From Arenicellales bacterium (GTDB taxonomy: Bacteria > Pseudomonadota > Gammaproteobacteria > Arenicellales > JAHEKD01), in the NCBI GenBank assembly GCA_028284225.1, contig JANQSD010000023.1, positions 62,001 through 126,000 of the forward strand: a DNA stretch of 64,000 nt. Direction: 5' to 3'. Shown here piece by piece: positions 52,806 through 61,012 of this stretch. The position numbers and the translations under genes were made by a program. Under the pieces are notes generated by a model. That model did not search any database. It saw nothing but the letters and a program-made list of their open reading frames with translations, and was not told the DNA's origin. Numbering within the stretch: position 1 is the first letter of the stretch; every line of letters begins with the position of its first letter.

Positions 52806-53845
52806 TGCCTGAAGCGCATGGGGGAATTCGTCCTCAGGAGTTAATGCAACTGGGAATTGATCCCAATCACATTATCGACTTTAGTGTTAATTCAAATCCA
52901 TTTGGTCCACCACCAGGCTTAAACGATTATCTGCTTGACGTTGATCTCACTCATTATCCAGATCCACAGTGTTATAGACTAAAAAAAATATTAAGTGAAG
53001 CGGCGACTACATCTGTTGATTGCATTGCTATCGGCAACGGCAGTGTAGAATTGATTTGGGCTTGTGTTAGGGCATTTGTGAGCAGAAGTGATCGTGTGCT
53101 GGTAGTAACACCTACTTTTGGGGAATATCAGGGCGCGTTAGATTTGTTGGGCATTCAAGCAACTGAATACCAATTAGATATTAGTAATCCGAATATAAAT
53201 GTTGAAGAAATAAACAATAAAATCAATAAAATAAAACCTAAACTTACATTTATTTGTAACCCCAATAATCCTACCGGTCATGTGTATACACAGCAACAGG
53301 TTCAATTAATTGCTGCGAGTTGTGAAACCGTGGGTGGATATTTAGTGCTTGATGAAGCCTATCGGGCCTTTGCAGGATTAGTCCAATTTGCCCCAAATCC
53401 TTTTCAAAATACTATTGTCTTGCGATCAATGACCAAGGATTTTGCCATTCCTGGCTTGAGATTGGGCTACGCCTTAGCTGATAAGAAACATATCGAAGCA
53501 ATTACTGCTCAATGCCCGCCTTGGAGCGTCAGTGCCATGGCACAAAAAGCAGGCGAATTTCTTTTGGTGAATAGTAGTAAGACTGAGCGCACTATTACAA
53601 AAACGCTGGAACTCGCTAAACAGTTTAAGCGACAATTATCCAGTTCAGGTCTCACACCCATGCCGTCATCAACGCATTATTTTCTTGTAAATGTGGGTAG
53701 TGCAACAACTATCAGGCGGCGATTGCTTGATTCGTATATCCTGGTACGAGACTGCAGCTCATTTGGTTTGCCTGAGTATATTCGGATTTCAACCCGGTTG
53801 CCTGAAGAGAATGCCCAGCTTTGTAAGGTGTTGGCGCAAATGTGA
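52805..53845 (+). CDS. cobC: L-threonine-O-3-phosphate decarboxylase
   Basis: PLP-dependent enzyme of 346 residues (CobC in the aerobic nomenclature, CobD in enterics) that makes (R)-1-aminopropan-2-yl phosphate. Aminotransferase class I/II marks are FSVNSNPFGPP (26-36), NPNNPTGHVY (152-161), VLDEAYRAFAG near 181-191, and the PLP-binding Lys211 in SMTKDFAIPGLRLGYA. PduX, also in this locus, supplies its substrate. It is the last gene of the rightward cobalamin operon and is followed by tandem hairpins. Confidence 0.94.
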   Translation: MPEAHGGIRPQELMQLGIDPNHIIDFSVNSNPFGPPPGLNDYLLDVDLTHYPDPQCYRLKKILSEAATTSVDCIAIGNGSVELIWACVRAFVSRSDRVLVVTPTFGEYQGALDLLGIQATEYQLDISNPNINVEEINNKINKIKPKLTFICNPNNPTGHVYTQQQVQLIAASCETVGGYLVLDEAYRAFAGLVQFAPNPFQNTIVLRSMTKDFAIPGLRLGYALADKKHIEAITAQCPPWSVSAMAQKAGEFLLVNSSKTERTITKTLELAKQFKRQLSSSGLTPMPSSTHYFLVNVGSATTIRRRLLDSYILVRDCSSFGLPEYIRISTRLPEENAQLCKVLAQM

Positions 53846-53936
53846 ACTCATTTGCGCCTAAAGCTATGTTATTAACGTTCGCGTAAGCGACAGAAATACA
53901 CGGGTAAAGCCGTGGATGAATGAGTGTATTTAGATT

Positions 53937-54020
53937 GAACATCACAGCTCTTATTAAACTGTGATGTTCATCGTAACAGTCCAAAAGGGCCGTTACGGTA
54001 AGCAATCCGGCTTTAGCCGG
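53937..54020. terminator. Three tandem hairpins between convergent genes
   Basis: Between the cobC and binding-protein stops are three inverted repeats: a perfect 11-bp stem GAACATCACAG/CTGTGATGTTC (53937-53969), an imperfect stem CGTAAC/GTTACG (53972-53997), and a tight CCGGCT/AGCCGG (54007-54020). Long T-runs are absent, so they may act as bidirectional terminators or as transcript-stabilising structures. Confidence 0.6.
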
Positions 54021-54026
54021 GGGAAT

Positions 54027-54911
54027 CTATTGAGTTTTACTAAGCGCCTGAATCAATGTGCCTAGATTATGCTCGAACATTTTCTCGTAACTGGTCGCTG
54101 GCCCGCCTCGTTCTGATAAGGCATCGGAGTAGATTTTTCCACCAATTTCTATTCCTGTATCACGGGAGATCTGCTCAACCAATGCCGGGCTGGTGATATT
54201 CTCGACAAATAGTGCGCCAGCTCCAGTTTCATTTAGATAATCGATTAGAGCGGCAAGTTCCTTAGCAGAAGGTTCTGCTTCAGTATCAATGCCAACTGGG
54301 GCCAAAAATGTCAGTCCGTATGCACTTTCCAGATAACCGAATGCATCGTGAGCAGTGACCACGGTTCTTTGATCTGCAGGTAGCTTTTCAATTTTTGCCA
54401 GAGCATCTTCATGCATGGTTTGTAAACGTTCTATGTAGGCATCGGCATTGGCTTTGTAGGTGGTCGCATTGTCAGGGTCGACCATTGCCAGGTTATCAGC
54501 AATGTTGGTCACGTAGGTGACTCCGTTAGGCAGTGCATTCCAGGCATGCGGGTCTATCTCACCATCGACTTCCAGGGGCGTCACGCCATCGGTTGCGGTG
54601 AATACCTTGGCTTTGGTGCCGGAATTCTCAATCAGGGTTTGAGACCAGGTTTCAAAACCCAGGCCATTGACAAAAATGACATCAGCATTTGTGACGGCCT
54701 TGGCATCAGCGGTGTTCGGCGTGTAAACATGCGCGTCGGCATCAGGTCCAACAATGGTTTCAATTTCGGCCAAATCGCCGGCAACCTGGCTGACCATATC
54801 TCCAAGGATGGAAAAACTGGCAACAACGTTAATTTTATCCTGTGCTACAGCAGGCATGTTGCTCAGTAATAAGCCGCCAGTCAGTACCAACGCGCTAAAG
54901 ATTTTTTTCAT
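54027..54911 (-). CDS. Metal ABC transporter substrate-binding protein (ZnuA/TroA family)
   Basis: Periplasmic binding protein of 294 residues, cluster A-I. Signal peptide about 1-23 (cut after PAVA). The four metal ligands of the ZnuA/MntC family are visible: His61 (DAHVYTPN), His122 (DPHAWNALPN), His188 (TAHDAFGYL) and Asp263 (IYSDALSE). There is no His-rich loop of the kind seen in many zinc-specific ZnuA proteins. Control by a cobalamin riboswitch upstream suggests the metal is cobalt rather than zinc or manganese; this is inference. AAGGAGA lies 9 bases before ATG 54911, and it overlaps the permease gene by 17 bases. Confidence 0.9.
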   Translation of the reverse strand: MKKIFSALVLTGGLLLSNMPAVAQDKINVVASFSILGDMVSQVAGDLAEIETIVGPDADAHVYTPNTADAKAVTNADVIFVNGLGFETWSQTLIENSGTKAKVFTATDGVTPLEVDGEIDPHAWNALPNGVTYVTNIADNLAMVDPDNATTYKANADAYIERLQTMHEDALAKIEKLPADQRTVVTAHDAFGYLESAYGLTFLAPVGIDTEAEPSAKELAALIDYLNETGAGALFVENITSPALVEQISRDTGIEIGGKIYSDALSERGGPATSYEKMFEHNLGTLIQALSKTQ

Positions 54912-55812
54912 CAGAGAGTTCTCCTTGATTCAGGGTTGAGTTTAGTTGAGTAGAAGTAGTTTTTTCGTTGTTATCAGGCGAAAGACGATTAACAACATGA
55001 AAACCTTGCGGTGCAAAAATCAAACTGATAAAGAAAATTATGCCAGCGACAAGAACGATTGCAGGACCTGAGGGTACTTCAGGCAAATAAAACGAGACGA
55101 TCAAGCCAATCCAGCAACTCATTAACGCAAACAAAAAAGTCAGAATTAAAAAGTGGGTGATGGTGGAGACCCAATAACGTGCTGCGGTAGCCGGCAAAAT
55201 CATAAGACCCACCGCCATCAATGTGCCCAGTGCCTTGAATGCACCCAAAAGATTTAACACTACCAGAAACATGAACCACTGGGTCACCAGGCCAGGGTGT
55301 TTGGATTGGCTTTCGTGGAATATGGGATCAATGGTGTTGATGATCAACGGCCGGGTGATTAGAGCGAAACTGATTAACGTAATAGTGGCTGTTGCGCCAA
55401 TTAACAGCAACGTCTCATCATCAATGCCAAGTATCGAACCAAACAAAAAACTCTTCAGTGGTACCGCAGAACCTGCTGCTGAGAGGATGAATATACCGAG
55501 CGCAAGTGCAATGAGATAGAGTGAAGCCAGGCTTGCATCTTCACGGATAATGGTTCGGCGAGCCAGCAGACTGGTTAGTGCAGCGACTACAACTCCTGCG
55601 GATAACCCGCCAATAATCATGGAGACTACTGACAACCCGGAGACGACAAAAGCAATAACAATGCCCGGAACGATGGCATGCGCCATGGCCTCTCCTGCCA
55701 GGGATAAACGCCTGAGAACCAGAAATGCACCAACCGGCGCGACAGAAAAACTCAATACTAACGTTGCGGCTAATGCCCGCACCATAAAGGAGTACTCCAA
55801 CCACTCAAACAT
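54895..55812 (-). CDS. Metal ABC transporter permease (ZnuB family)
   Basis: Inner-membrane permease of the ABC-3 (ZnuB/MntB) family with eight or nine hydrophobic segments. Family blocks are GAFLVLRRLSLAGEAMAHAI near residue 30 (from the start used here), FGSILGIDDETLLL near 128 and ALGTLMAVGLMILPATAARY near 200. ATG 55812 is preferred to the longer start at 55833. It gives MFEWLEYSFM as in related permeases, has AGGATGAG 5 bases upstream, and overlaps the ATPase stop by 8 bases (coupled). It partners with the ATPase and binding protein on either side. Confidence 0.88.
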   Translation of the reverse strand: MFEWLEYSFMVRALAATLVLSFSVAPVGAFLVLRRLSLAGEAMAHAIVPGIVIAFVVSGLSVVSMIIGGLSAGVVVAALTSLLARRTIIREDASLASLYLIALALGIFILSAAGSAVPLKSFLFGSILGIDDETLLLIGATATITLISFALITRPLIINTIDPIFHESQSKHPGLVTQWFMFLVVLNLLGAFKALGTLMAVGLMILPATAARYWVSTITHFLILTFLFALMSCWIGLIVSFYLPEVPSGPAIVLVAGIIFFISLIFAPQGFHVVNRLSPDNNEKTTSTQLNSTLNQGELSDEKNL

Positions 55813-56563
55813 ATTGCTCATCCTGATTGGCATACATGGATTCGAACCAGGTGGCCTGGCTTTGCGATAAGTAGCCGTAGTTCACCAGATTATGAGTGGT
55901 TAGTATTTGCTTGGGCTGACCGAATAACGCACCGTCTGATCCAAGTAAAAGCACTGAATTACAGTGCTGTAACACCGCAGAAAGATCGTGTAATACGAGA
56001 ACTACAGTTCGGCCTTCTGCGGCCCAATCGTCGATCAGTGTCAGCAGCTCGGCCTCAGTTGTCTGATCAACGGCGGTGAAGGGTTCATCCAACAAGATCA
56101 ATGATGCATTTTGTATAATTGTGCGAGCAAAAAGAGCGCGTTGCAGCTGGCCGGCTGAAAGCTTATAGAGCGGCATATCAGCGATCTCGATAATGCCGGT
56201 GCGCTCAAGTGCAGTGTTGATCCGGTTTTGGCAGGCTTTATCCACCTTGCCTAGTATCCCCAGCCCTGGCCAAGCGCCCATAGCGGCCAGATCACGAACC
56301 CTGAGTGGAAAGTGATTATCAAATCCTGAACCCTGGCCCAGACAGGCGATGATTTCTGGTTTAGTGTTACCCCAGCGTAGTTCTCCGGCCAGAGGCGGCA
56401 GGTTGCCCAGCAGTGTTTTAATCAGCGTCGATTTCCCTGAACCATTTTGACCGACAACCGCAAATACATCCCCTAGAGTGACTTCGAACGTCACTCCTTT
56501 CAAAATGGGGACATCTCGATAGCCAAGTGTCAGTCCGGCTGCCGAGAGCAGAGTAGGTTGCAT
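55805..56563 (-). CDS. Metal ABC transporter ATPase (ZnuC family)
   Basis: ATP-binding subunit of 252 residues. Walker A is VGQNGSGKST (about 37-46), the Q-loop CLGQGSGFDNHF is near 94, the signature LSAGQLQRALF near 140-150, and Walker B LILLDEPFTAVD near 162-173, with switch His in LVLHDLSA. It energises metal import with the downstream permease and binding protein. It starts 20 bases after the small membrane-protein gene and belongs to the riboswitch-controlled operon. Confidence 0.9.
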   Translation of the reverse strand: MQPTLLSAAGLTLGYRDVPILKGVTFEVTLGDVFAVVGQNGSGKSTLIKTLLGNLPPLAGELRWGNTKPEIIACLGQGSGFDNHFPLRVRDLAAMGAWPGLGILGKVDKACQNRINTALERTGIIEIADMPLYKLSAGQLQRALFARTIIQNASLILLDEPFTAVDQTTEAELLTLIDDWAAEGRTVVLVLHDLSAVLQHCNSVLLLGSDGALFGQPKQILTTHNLVNYGYLSQSQATWFESMYANQDEQYV

Positions 56564-56583
56564 TTAATGTTTTAAATGACTAA

Positions 56584-56721
56584 TCAAGTGCCAACGGTGG
56601 CAGCTATTACTATCCAAAGCAAAGAGCAGACTACACCGATAATGATTAAATGCTGTAAGGTACTGGCTGAAGTTAGATCAAGTTCAAGTCGCTGACTGAC
56701 TTGTCGTTTATTTAAAGACAT
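56584..56721 (-). CDS. 45-residue single-pass membrane protein
   Basis: Short gene (ATG 56721 to TGA 56584) with a good ribosome site, AGGAG, 8 bases upstream. The product has a charged N-terminal half (NKRQVSQRLELDL) and one hydrophobic helix at about residues 24-42 (LIIIGVVCSLLWIVIAATV). It lies between the cobalamin riboswitch and the ABC ATPase and so is the first gene of the operon. It resembles in size and layout small accessory subunits of metal transporters (CbtB, CbiN type) but lacks a His motif, so no family is assigned. Its conserved-looking start signal and position argue that it is real. Confidence 0.7.
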   Translation of the reverse strand: MSLNKRQVSQRLELDLTSASTLQHLIIIGVVCSLLWIVIAATVGT

Positions 56722-56769
56722 TGGCAAAACTCCTGGGACACCCGCCCACGTTGGCTTAAAAATTCATTT

Positions 56770-56957
56770 CCCTGGCAGGTCTTCTGGCTTATGGTCATCG
56801 GGGTTGTGTGCTTGTCTTCCCGGATTCGTTGTTCCAGTGACACGTCTTGCACTCCCTACCACATACAGATGCGGGTACAGCCTCGGCTTTGCCTTGACTC
56901 AAGCTCAGCTTACCGAGTTCCCTATTAAGCCTCAGCCCCTTTTAGGCTTGGCACCAG
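56770..56957 (-). ncRNA. Cobalamin riboswitch
   Basis: On the minus strand the order of conserved cobalamin-aptamer boxes is complete: GGTGCC near the 5' end (56950-56955), then AATAGGGAA, the central GCTGTACCCGC, CACTGG, CCGGGAAG and the closing GCCAGAAGACCTGCC (56773-56787). It ends about 50 bases before the small membrane-protein gene. A GTGGGCGGGTGTCCC segment just before that gene's ribosome site may form the switching hairpin. High adenosylcobalamin would be expected to shut off the downstream metal transporter. Confidence 0.95.
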
Positions 56958-57021
56958 GTGACTGGAATTCTGAATTTAAAGCGTGGTTATGTCAAGTGAA
57001 GGATGTTTGAAAGTGCTCAAA

Positions 57022-57708
57022 TTAACCACATGATTTGTTTTGTTGCCGATTGGTCCTAGAGCTGGAATATTGTTCAAAATGCACCGCAGAGCTTTTTCGG
57101 CGGCGTTTTTTCCAATCGAGGATTTCCAGTTCCGGTTTATCGAGGAAGTCGTTGACATAACCAAGACATAAATAGCCGATCAGCTCGTGATCGTCCGGTA
57201 CTTGCAGCACTTTTTTGACATCTTGAGGGTCAAGTATACTGACCCATCCCAGGCCGATATTATAGGCACGAGCCATCAACCATAGGTTCTGGATGGCACA
57301 AACTACACTATAACGGCCAACTTCTTCCATGCTGTTTTGACCTAGCACGGCTTCCTGAGGGGGATTATAAAAAACGGCTAAATTGAATGCCGATTCCAAA
57401 ATGCCTTCGAGTTTGAGTTGTTTATAGTGATTCTTTTTATCGCCTTCAAATTCTTCAGTTGCACATTGATTGGCTTGTTTGAAATTCTGAACAATTTTTT
57501 TACGAGTTTCCAAGTCTCTAACAATGATGAATTCCCACGGTTCGGACAGACCGACAGAAGGTGCAGTCATGGCCGCAGAGAGTAATTCCAGAATTATTTC
57601 ATCGTTAACCGGTTGATCAGAAAAGTGATTACCTCGCACATCACGGCGTGACTCCATGATATGCATTAGCATTTCACGGGAAGTTTGGTCAAAAAACGAA
57701 GTGCTCAC
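57022..57708 (-). CDS. bluB: 5,6-dimethylbenzimidazole synthase
   Basis: Oxygen-dependent flavin-destroying enzyme that makes the lower ligand of B12 from FMNH2. 228 residues. The nitroreductase-like start ESRRDVRGNHFSDQPV (about 19-34) carries the BluB-specific Asp/Arg pair, SAAMTAPSVGLSEPWEFI (about 45-62) is the flavin region, and GLGWVSILDP near 152 is typical. Presence of BluB means aerobic synthesis of dimethylbenzimidazole. Its start overlaps the end of cbiA/cobB by 20 bases. The last 25 residues are basic and Ser/Gln-rich, an extra tail. Confidence 0.94.
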   Translation of the reverse strand: MSTSFFDQTSREMLMHIMESRRDVRGNHFSDQPVNDEIILELLSAAMTAPSVGLSEPWEFIIVRDLETRKKIVQNFKQANQCATEEFEGDKKNHYKQLKLEGILESAFNLAVFYNPPQEAVLGQNSMEEVGRYSVVCAIQNLWLMARAYNIGLGWVSILDPQDVKKVLQVPDDHELIGYLCLGYVNDFLDKPELEILDWKKRRRKSSAVHFEQYSSSRTNRQQNKSCG

Positions 57709-59056
57709 TTTGGTCTAAATCTGTTGTAAGTTGTGTTTTGGCAATGTCAATCAAGTGGATAAACGAGGAACAAATATTGCCGCGATGATAACCTGTGTTT
57801 GGCAGCGTTACACCTGTTGCATTGGCCATTTTGAATAGCGGCATGTCGTCAGGTTCAGCGAGTTCCTGGCTGTAATGAAATTCATGGCCGTTATAAATTG
57901 TACCGGTTGTACCAAGCAGGTTATCCTGAGTCAGTTCAAGTTTCCGATAACCCAAGGTCATTTTGGGTTTAGAAAACGATGTTCTATGCGGCAATAAACC
58001 GGCCATGGGATACTCTTTTTGATCTTTGCCGGTAATAGATTGACCTAACACCATGTGGCCGCCGCATTCCGCATAAATGGTTTTGTTGTGTTGTGCAGCG
58101 TCTGTCAATGATTGCTTGAAGTTTTGCGCCGTCTCTAAAGCAGGTAAATGCAGTTCCGGATAGCCGCCTGGTAAAAATACGGTATCACAGCTCGAGTCAG
58201 GCGTTTCATCAGAGAGTGGCGAGAAATAACTGATTTCACTGCCATTTTTATTCCACGAACTGATGAAGTGGGCGTAAACAAATGAAAAAGCATCATCTTT
58301 AGCTATAGCAATATGTTTACCTAGTGGTGCTATGGTTTTAAGTTCATCACCAACAATCTGTTGAGGCAACGAGCAGGCTTGTGCGTGATTTTGTATTAGA
58401 CTTAGATTTAGGTGCGGTTTTAAATGCTCAGCAACCTTATCGATAAAAACATCAATATTTTTATGCTCATGAGCTTGATGAAGTCCCAAATGACGGCTTG
58501 GCCTTTCAAGATCAGGGTTTCTGGGTATGATGCCAAGCACAGCAATGTTTAGAGGTTTTAAAACTTGTTTTAACATTTCGGCATGTTTGCTGCTGCCGAC
58601 TTTATTGAGAATAATTCCGGCAATCTCTACGTCTTTGCGGTATGACAAAAACCCTTTAACCAAGGCACCCACTGAGTGTGACTGTTTGCTGGCGTCAATA
58701 ATAAGAATTACTGGCCAACCCGTAAGCCTGGCCAAATCAGCGGTCGAACCTGAATCAGGAGTCACGCCGTCGAATAATCCCATCATGCCTTCAACTAAAT
58801 TAAATTTGTTAGCACCTAGATGAGCGATAATTTGAGCGATTAACAACGGTCGCATTGCCCAGGGGTCTAGATTGTGACATTCGCTTTTACTGGCCAAGCT
58901 GTGATAATGGGTATCAATATAGTCCGGACCGACTTTGTAAGCCTGAGGTTGTTGACCGGCTTGTAATAATAGCCTCAATAATCCAAGAGTAATTGTTGTC
59001 TTGCCGCTGCCGGAACTAGGTGCGGCCAGGATGATGCCAGAATAATCTCGTTTCAT
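57689..59056 (-). CDS. cobB: Cobyrinate a,c-diamide synthase
   Basis: Glutamine-dependent amidase of 455 residues (CobB/CbiA) that amidates the a and c side chains. N-terminal synthetase domain: ILAAPSSGSGKTTITLGLL (about 9-27) and KVGPDYIDTHYH near 41-52. C-terminal glutaminase domain: FLPGGYPELHLP and nucleophile Cys in YAECGGHMVLGQ near 325-336. Whether the substrate is hydrogenobyrinic acid (late cobalt) or cobyrinic acid (early cobalt) cannot be read from the sequence. It overlaps cobA by 4 bases and bluB by 20, forming a cobA-cobB-bluB unit. Confidence 0.95.
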   Translation of the reverse strand: MKRDYSGIILAAPSSGSGKTTITLGLLRLLLQAGQQPQAYKVGPDYIDTHYHSLASKSECHNLDPWAMRPLLIAQIIAHLGANKFNLVEGMMGLFDGVTPDSGSTADLARLTGWPVILIIDASKQSHSVGALVKGFLSYRKDVEIAGIILNKVGSSKHAEMLKQVLKPLNIAVLGIIPRNPDLERPSRHLGLHQAHEHKNIDVFIDKVAEHLKPHLNLSLIQNHAQACSLPQQIVGDELKTIAPLGKHIAIAKDDAFSFVYAHFISSWNKNGSEISYFSPLSDETPDSSCDTVFLPGGYPELHLPALETAQNFKQSLTDAAQHNKTIYAECGGHMVLGQSITGKDQKEYPMAGLLPHRTSFSKPKMTLGYRKLELTQDNLLGTTGTIYNGHEFHYSQELAEPDDMPLFKMANATGVTLPNTGYHRGNICSSFIHLIDIAKTQLTTDLDQSEHFVF

Positions 59057-59853
59057 TCGGTTACTGCTTGCTCTGCAAGCCAGTTGAGCTGTGATCGTAA
59101 CGTAACGTTTTTGCCTATTATAACGATGCAGGGGGTAGCAATATTCCAGTCCTCTGAATAGCTTTTACATTTTTGCAAAGTGGTTTCCAGCACGCTTTGT
59201 TGATCAGTCGTGGCGCTGCTGATTAACGCTACAGGCTCTTTTTTACAGCGGCCACTATCGATTAATTTTTGAGCAATCAAGTCTAACCGATGTAAAGTCA
59301 TGTAGAGCACTAGTGTGCCGCCGGTGGTGGCTAAGGTCGTCCAGTCAACTTTGTCGATTTCCTCATTATTAGCATTATGTCCGGTGATGAAACTGACCAC
59401 AGAATTGTAATCACGATGAGTAATCGGGATGCCGGCATAGGCTGGACCGGCAACACCACTGGTTATCCCGGGGATTACTTTGAAAGGAATATTGTGTTTG
59501 ACCAAGGCCAATGCTTCTTCGCCACCACGGCCGAATACGAATGGATCGCCACCTTTTAACCTGACAACTCGCTTGCCTTTTTGAGCCAACTCCACCAGTT
59601 TTAATGAAATATCTTTTTGCTGGGGAGAGGGTTTGCCGCCGCGTTTGCCGGAATAAATTTTCTCTGTTGCCTCGTCGGCTAAATCCAAAATTTGTGGATT
59701 TATTAGAGCGTCGTAAACCAAACAATCTGCTGATTGAATCGCCTTTAAGGCTGACAAGGATAATAATCCTATATCACCAGGACCTGCGCCGACCAGCCAG
59801 ACCTGGCCTGGCTGGACCTCAGGAAATTGATCCGATAATTCTTGTAACTGCAT
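59053..59853 (-). CDS. cobA: Uroporphyrinogen-III C-methyltransferase
   Basis: SAM-dependent methyltransferase (CobA/SUMT) that makes precorrin-2 from uroporphyrinogen III. 266 residues from the chosen start. ATG 59853 is preferred: the frame extends to 59994, but the extra 47 codons are unlike the family and overlap the cbiD coding start on the other strand. Family blocks are VWLVGAGPGDIGLLSLSAL, VRLKGGDPFVFGRGGEEALA and VIPGITSGVAGPAYAGIPIT. It is divergent from cbiD, with 46 bases between the starts. It may also serve siroheme synthesis. Confidence 0.94.
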   Translation of the reverse strand: MQLQELSDQFPEVQPGQVWLVGAGPGDIGLLSLSALKAIQSADCLVYDALINPQILDLADEATEKIYSGKRGGKPSPQQKDISLKLVELAQKGKRVVRLKGGDPFVFGRGGEEALALVKHNIPFKVIPGITSGVAGPAYAGIPITHRDYNSVVSFITGHNANNEEIDKVDWTTLATTGGTLVLYMTLHRLDLIAQKLIDSGRCKKEPVALISSATTDQQSVLETTLQKCKSYSEDWNIATPCIVIIGKNVTLRSQLNWLAEQAVTE

Positions 59854-59899
59854 GGATAGTGCTTTATAACAACCCAATAACGTTAAATATAGTACTTGC

Positions 59900-61012
59900 T
59901 TGCAACAATCATCAGCACCAACTGACCCAACAACAAGCCCTGACAAATTAAGGAAGGGTTGGACCACGGGTGCCTGTGCAACAGCGGCTGCCAAAGCCGC
60001 TTATCATAGCTTAATCACCGGCAGCAAGGTAGCAAAAGTAGCAATAACGTTGCCTCGGGGTCAACAGGTTGAATTCAAGCTTGAATCACTGGAAATAATT
60101 GATGAAATCACAGCAAAGGCGAGTGTAATTAAAGATGCAGGCGATGATCCTGATGTGACTCATGGTGCTGAAATCTTCAGCACCATCAGGCTCACGCAGC
60201 AGCCGGGTATTCAATTTAAAGCGGGTAAAGGTGTGGGTACTGTCACTCGTCCAGGTTTGAAACTGGCTGTTGGGGAGCCCGCCATTAATCCGGTGCCAAG
60301 GCAAATGATGGAGCAGATGATTGGTGAATTAGCCCATCATTATGATCAACCCGGGGATGTTGAAATAACAATCAGTATTCCCAATGGCGAGGAATTGGCT
60401 AAACGAACTTTGAATGGTCGATTGGGCATAGTTGGTGGGTTATCTATTTTGGGCACCACGGGAATTGTCAAACCATATTCCTGTTCGGCTTGGATTGATT
60501 CTATTCATCGGGGTATTGATGTGGCCAAAGCCTCGAAGATTGAGCATGTAGCCGCTTGCACTGGCAGTACCTCAGAACAGGCGGTTCAACGCTATTTGGG
60601 GTTGGCCGATGTAGCAATGTTGGAAATGGGGGATTTTGTTGGTGCAGTTTTGAAATATTTACGCAAGCATCCGATTCCCAAGCTAACCATTGGCGGTGGT
60701 TTTGGCAAAATCTGTAAGTTAGCGATGGGATATATAAATTTACACTCCAAAGAATCGAAAATAGATTTTAGTTGGCTGGCAGAGCAGGCCAAGTTGGTCG
60801 GTGCTGATGAAGCTTTAAGTAAACACATTGTTAATGCCAATACCGCGCTTGAAGTTCTTGAAACTTCATTAAAAGCTGACCTCAATCTACCAACACATAT
60901 TGCTGCTTTGGCGCAGAAACAAATCACCGAGCGACTCGATGATAATATGTCAGTTAATGTGATAATTGTTGATCGTGACGGTCAAGTAGTTGGAGAAACC
61001 GTTGAAGGTTAA
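59900..61012 (+). CDS. cbiD: Cobalt-precorrin-5B C(1)-methyltransferase
   Basis: CbiD methylates C-1 of the contracted ring. It is the cobalt-route counterpart of CobF but also occurs in some aerobic pathways. The product has 370 residues. The diagnostic RKGWTTGACATAAAKAAY is at residues about 18-35. ITLPRG, AGDDPDVTHGAEI and the late TIGGGFGKICKLAMG near 255-270 follow. The start is TTG 59900; no ATG occurs before the conserved block. CobF is not present in the window, so CbiD probably does this step. It overlaps cobK at its end. Confidence 0.94.
   Translation: MQQSSAPTDPTTSPDKLRKGWTTGACATAAAKAAYHSLITGSKVAKVAITLPRGQQVEFKLESLEIIDEITAKASVIKDAGDDPDVTHGAEIFSTIRLTQQPGIQFKAGKGVGTVTRPGLKLAVGEPAINPVPRQMMEQMIGELAHHYDQPGDVEITISIPNGEELAKRTLNGRLGIVGGLSILGTTGIVKPYSCSAWIDSIHRGIDVAKASKIEHVAACTGSTSEQAVQRYLGLADVAMLEMGDFVGAVLKYLRKHPIPKLTIGGGFGKICKLAMGYINLHSKESKIDFSWLAEQAKLVGADEALSKHIVNANTALEVLETSLKADLNLPTHIAALAQKQITERLDDNMSVNVIIVDRDGQVVGETVEG

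Noticed and set aside
59854-59994. Longer N-terminus for CobA
   Set aside because: The extra 47 codons do not resemble the family and overlap the start of cbiD on the opposite strand.
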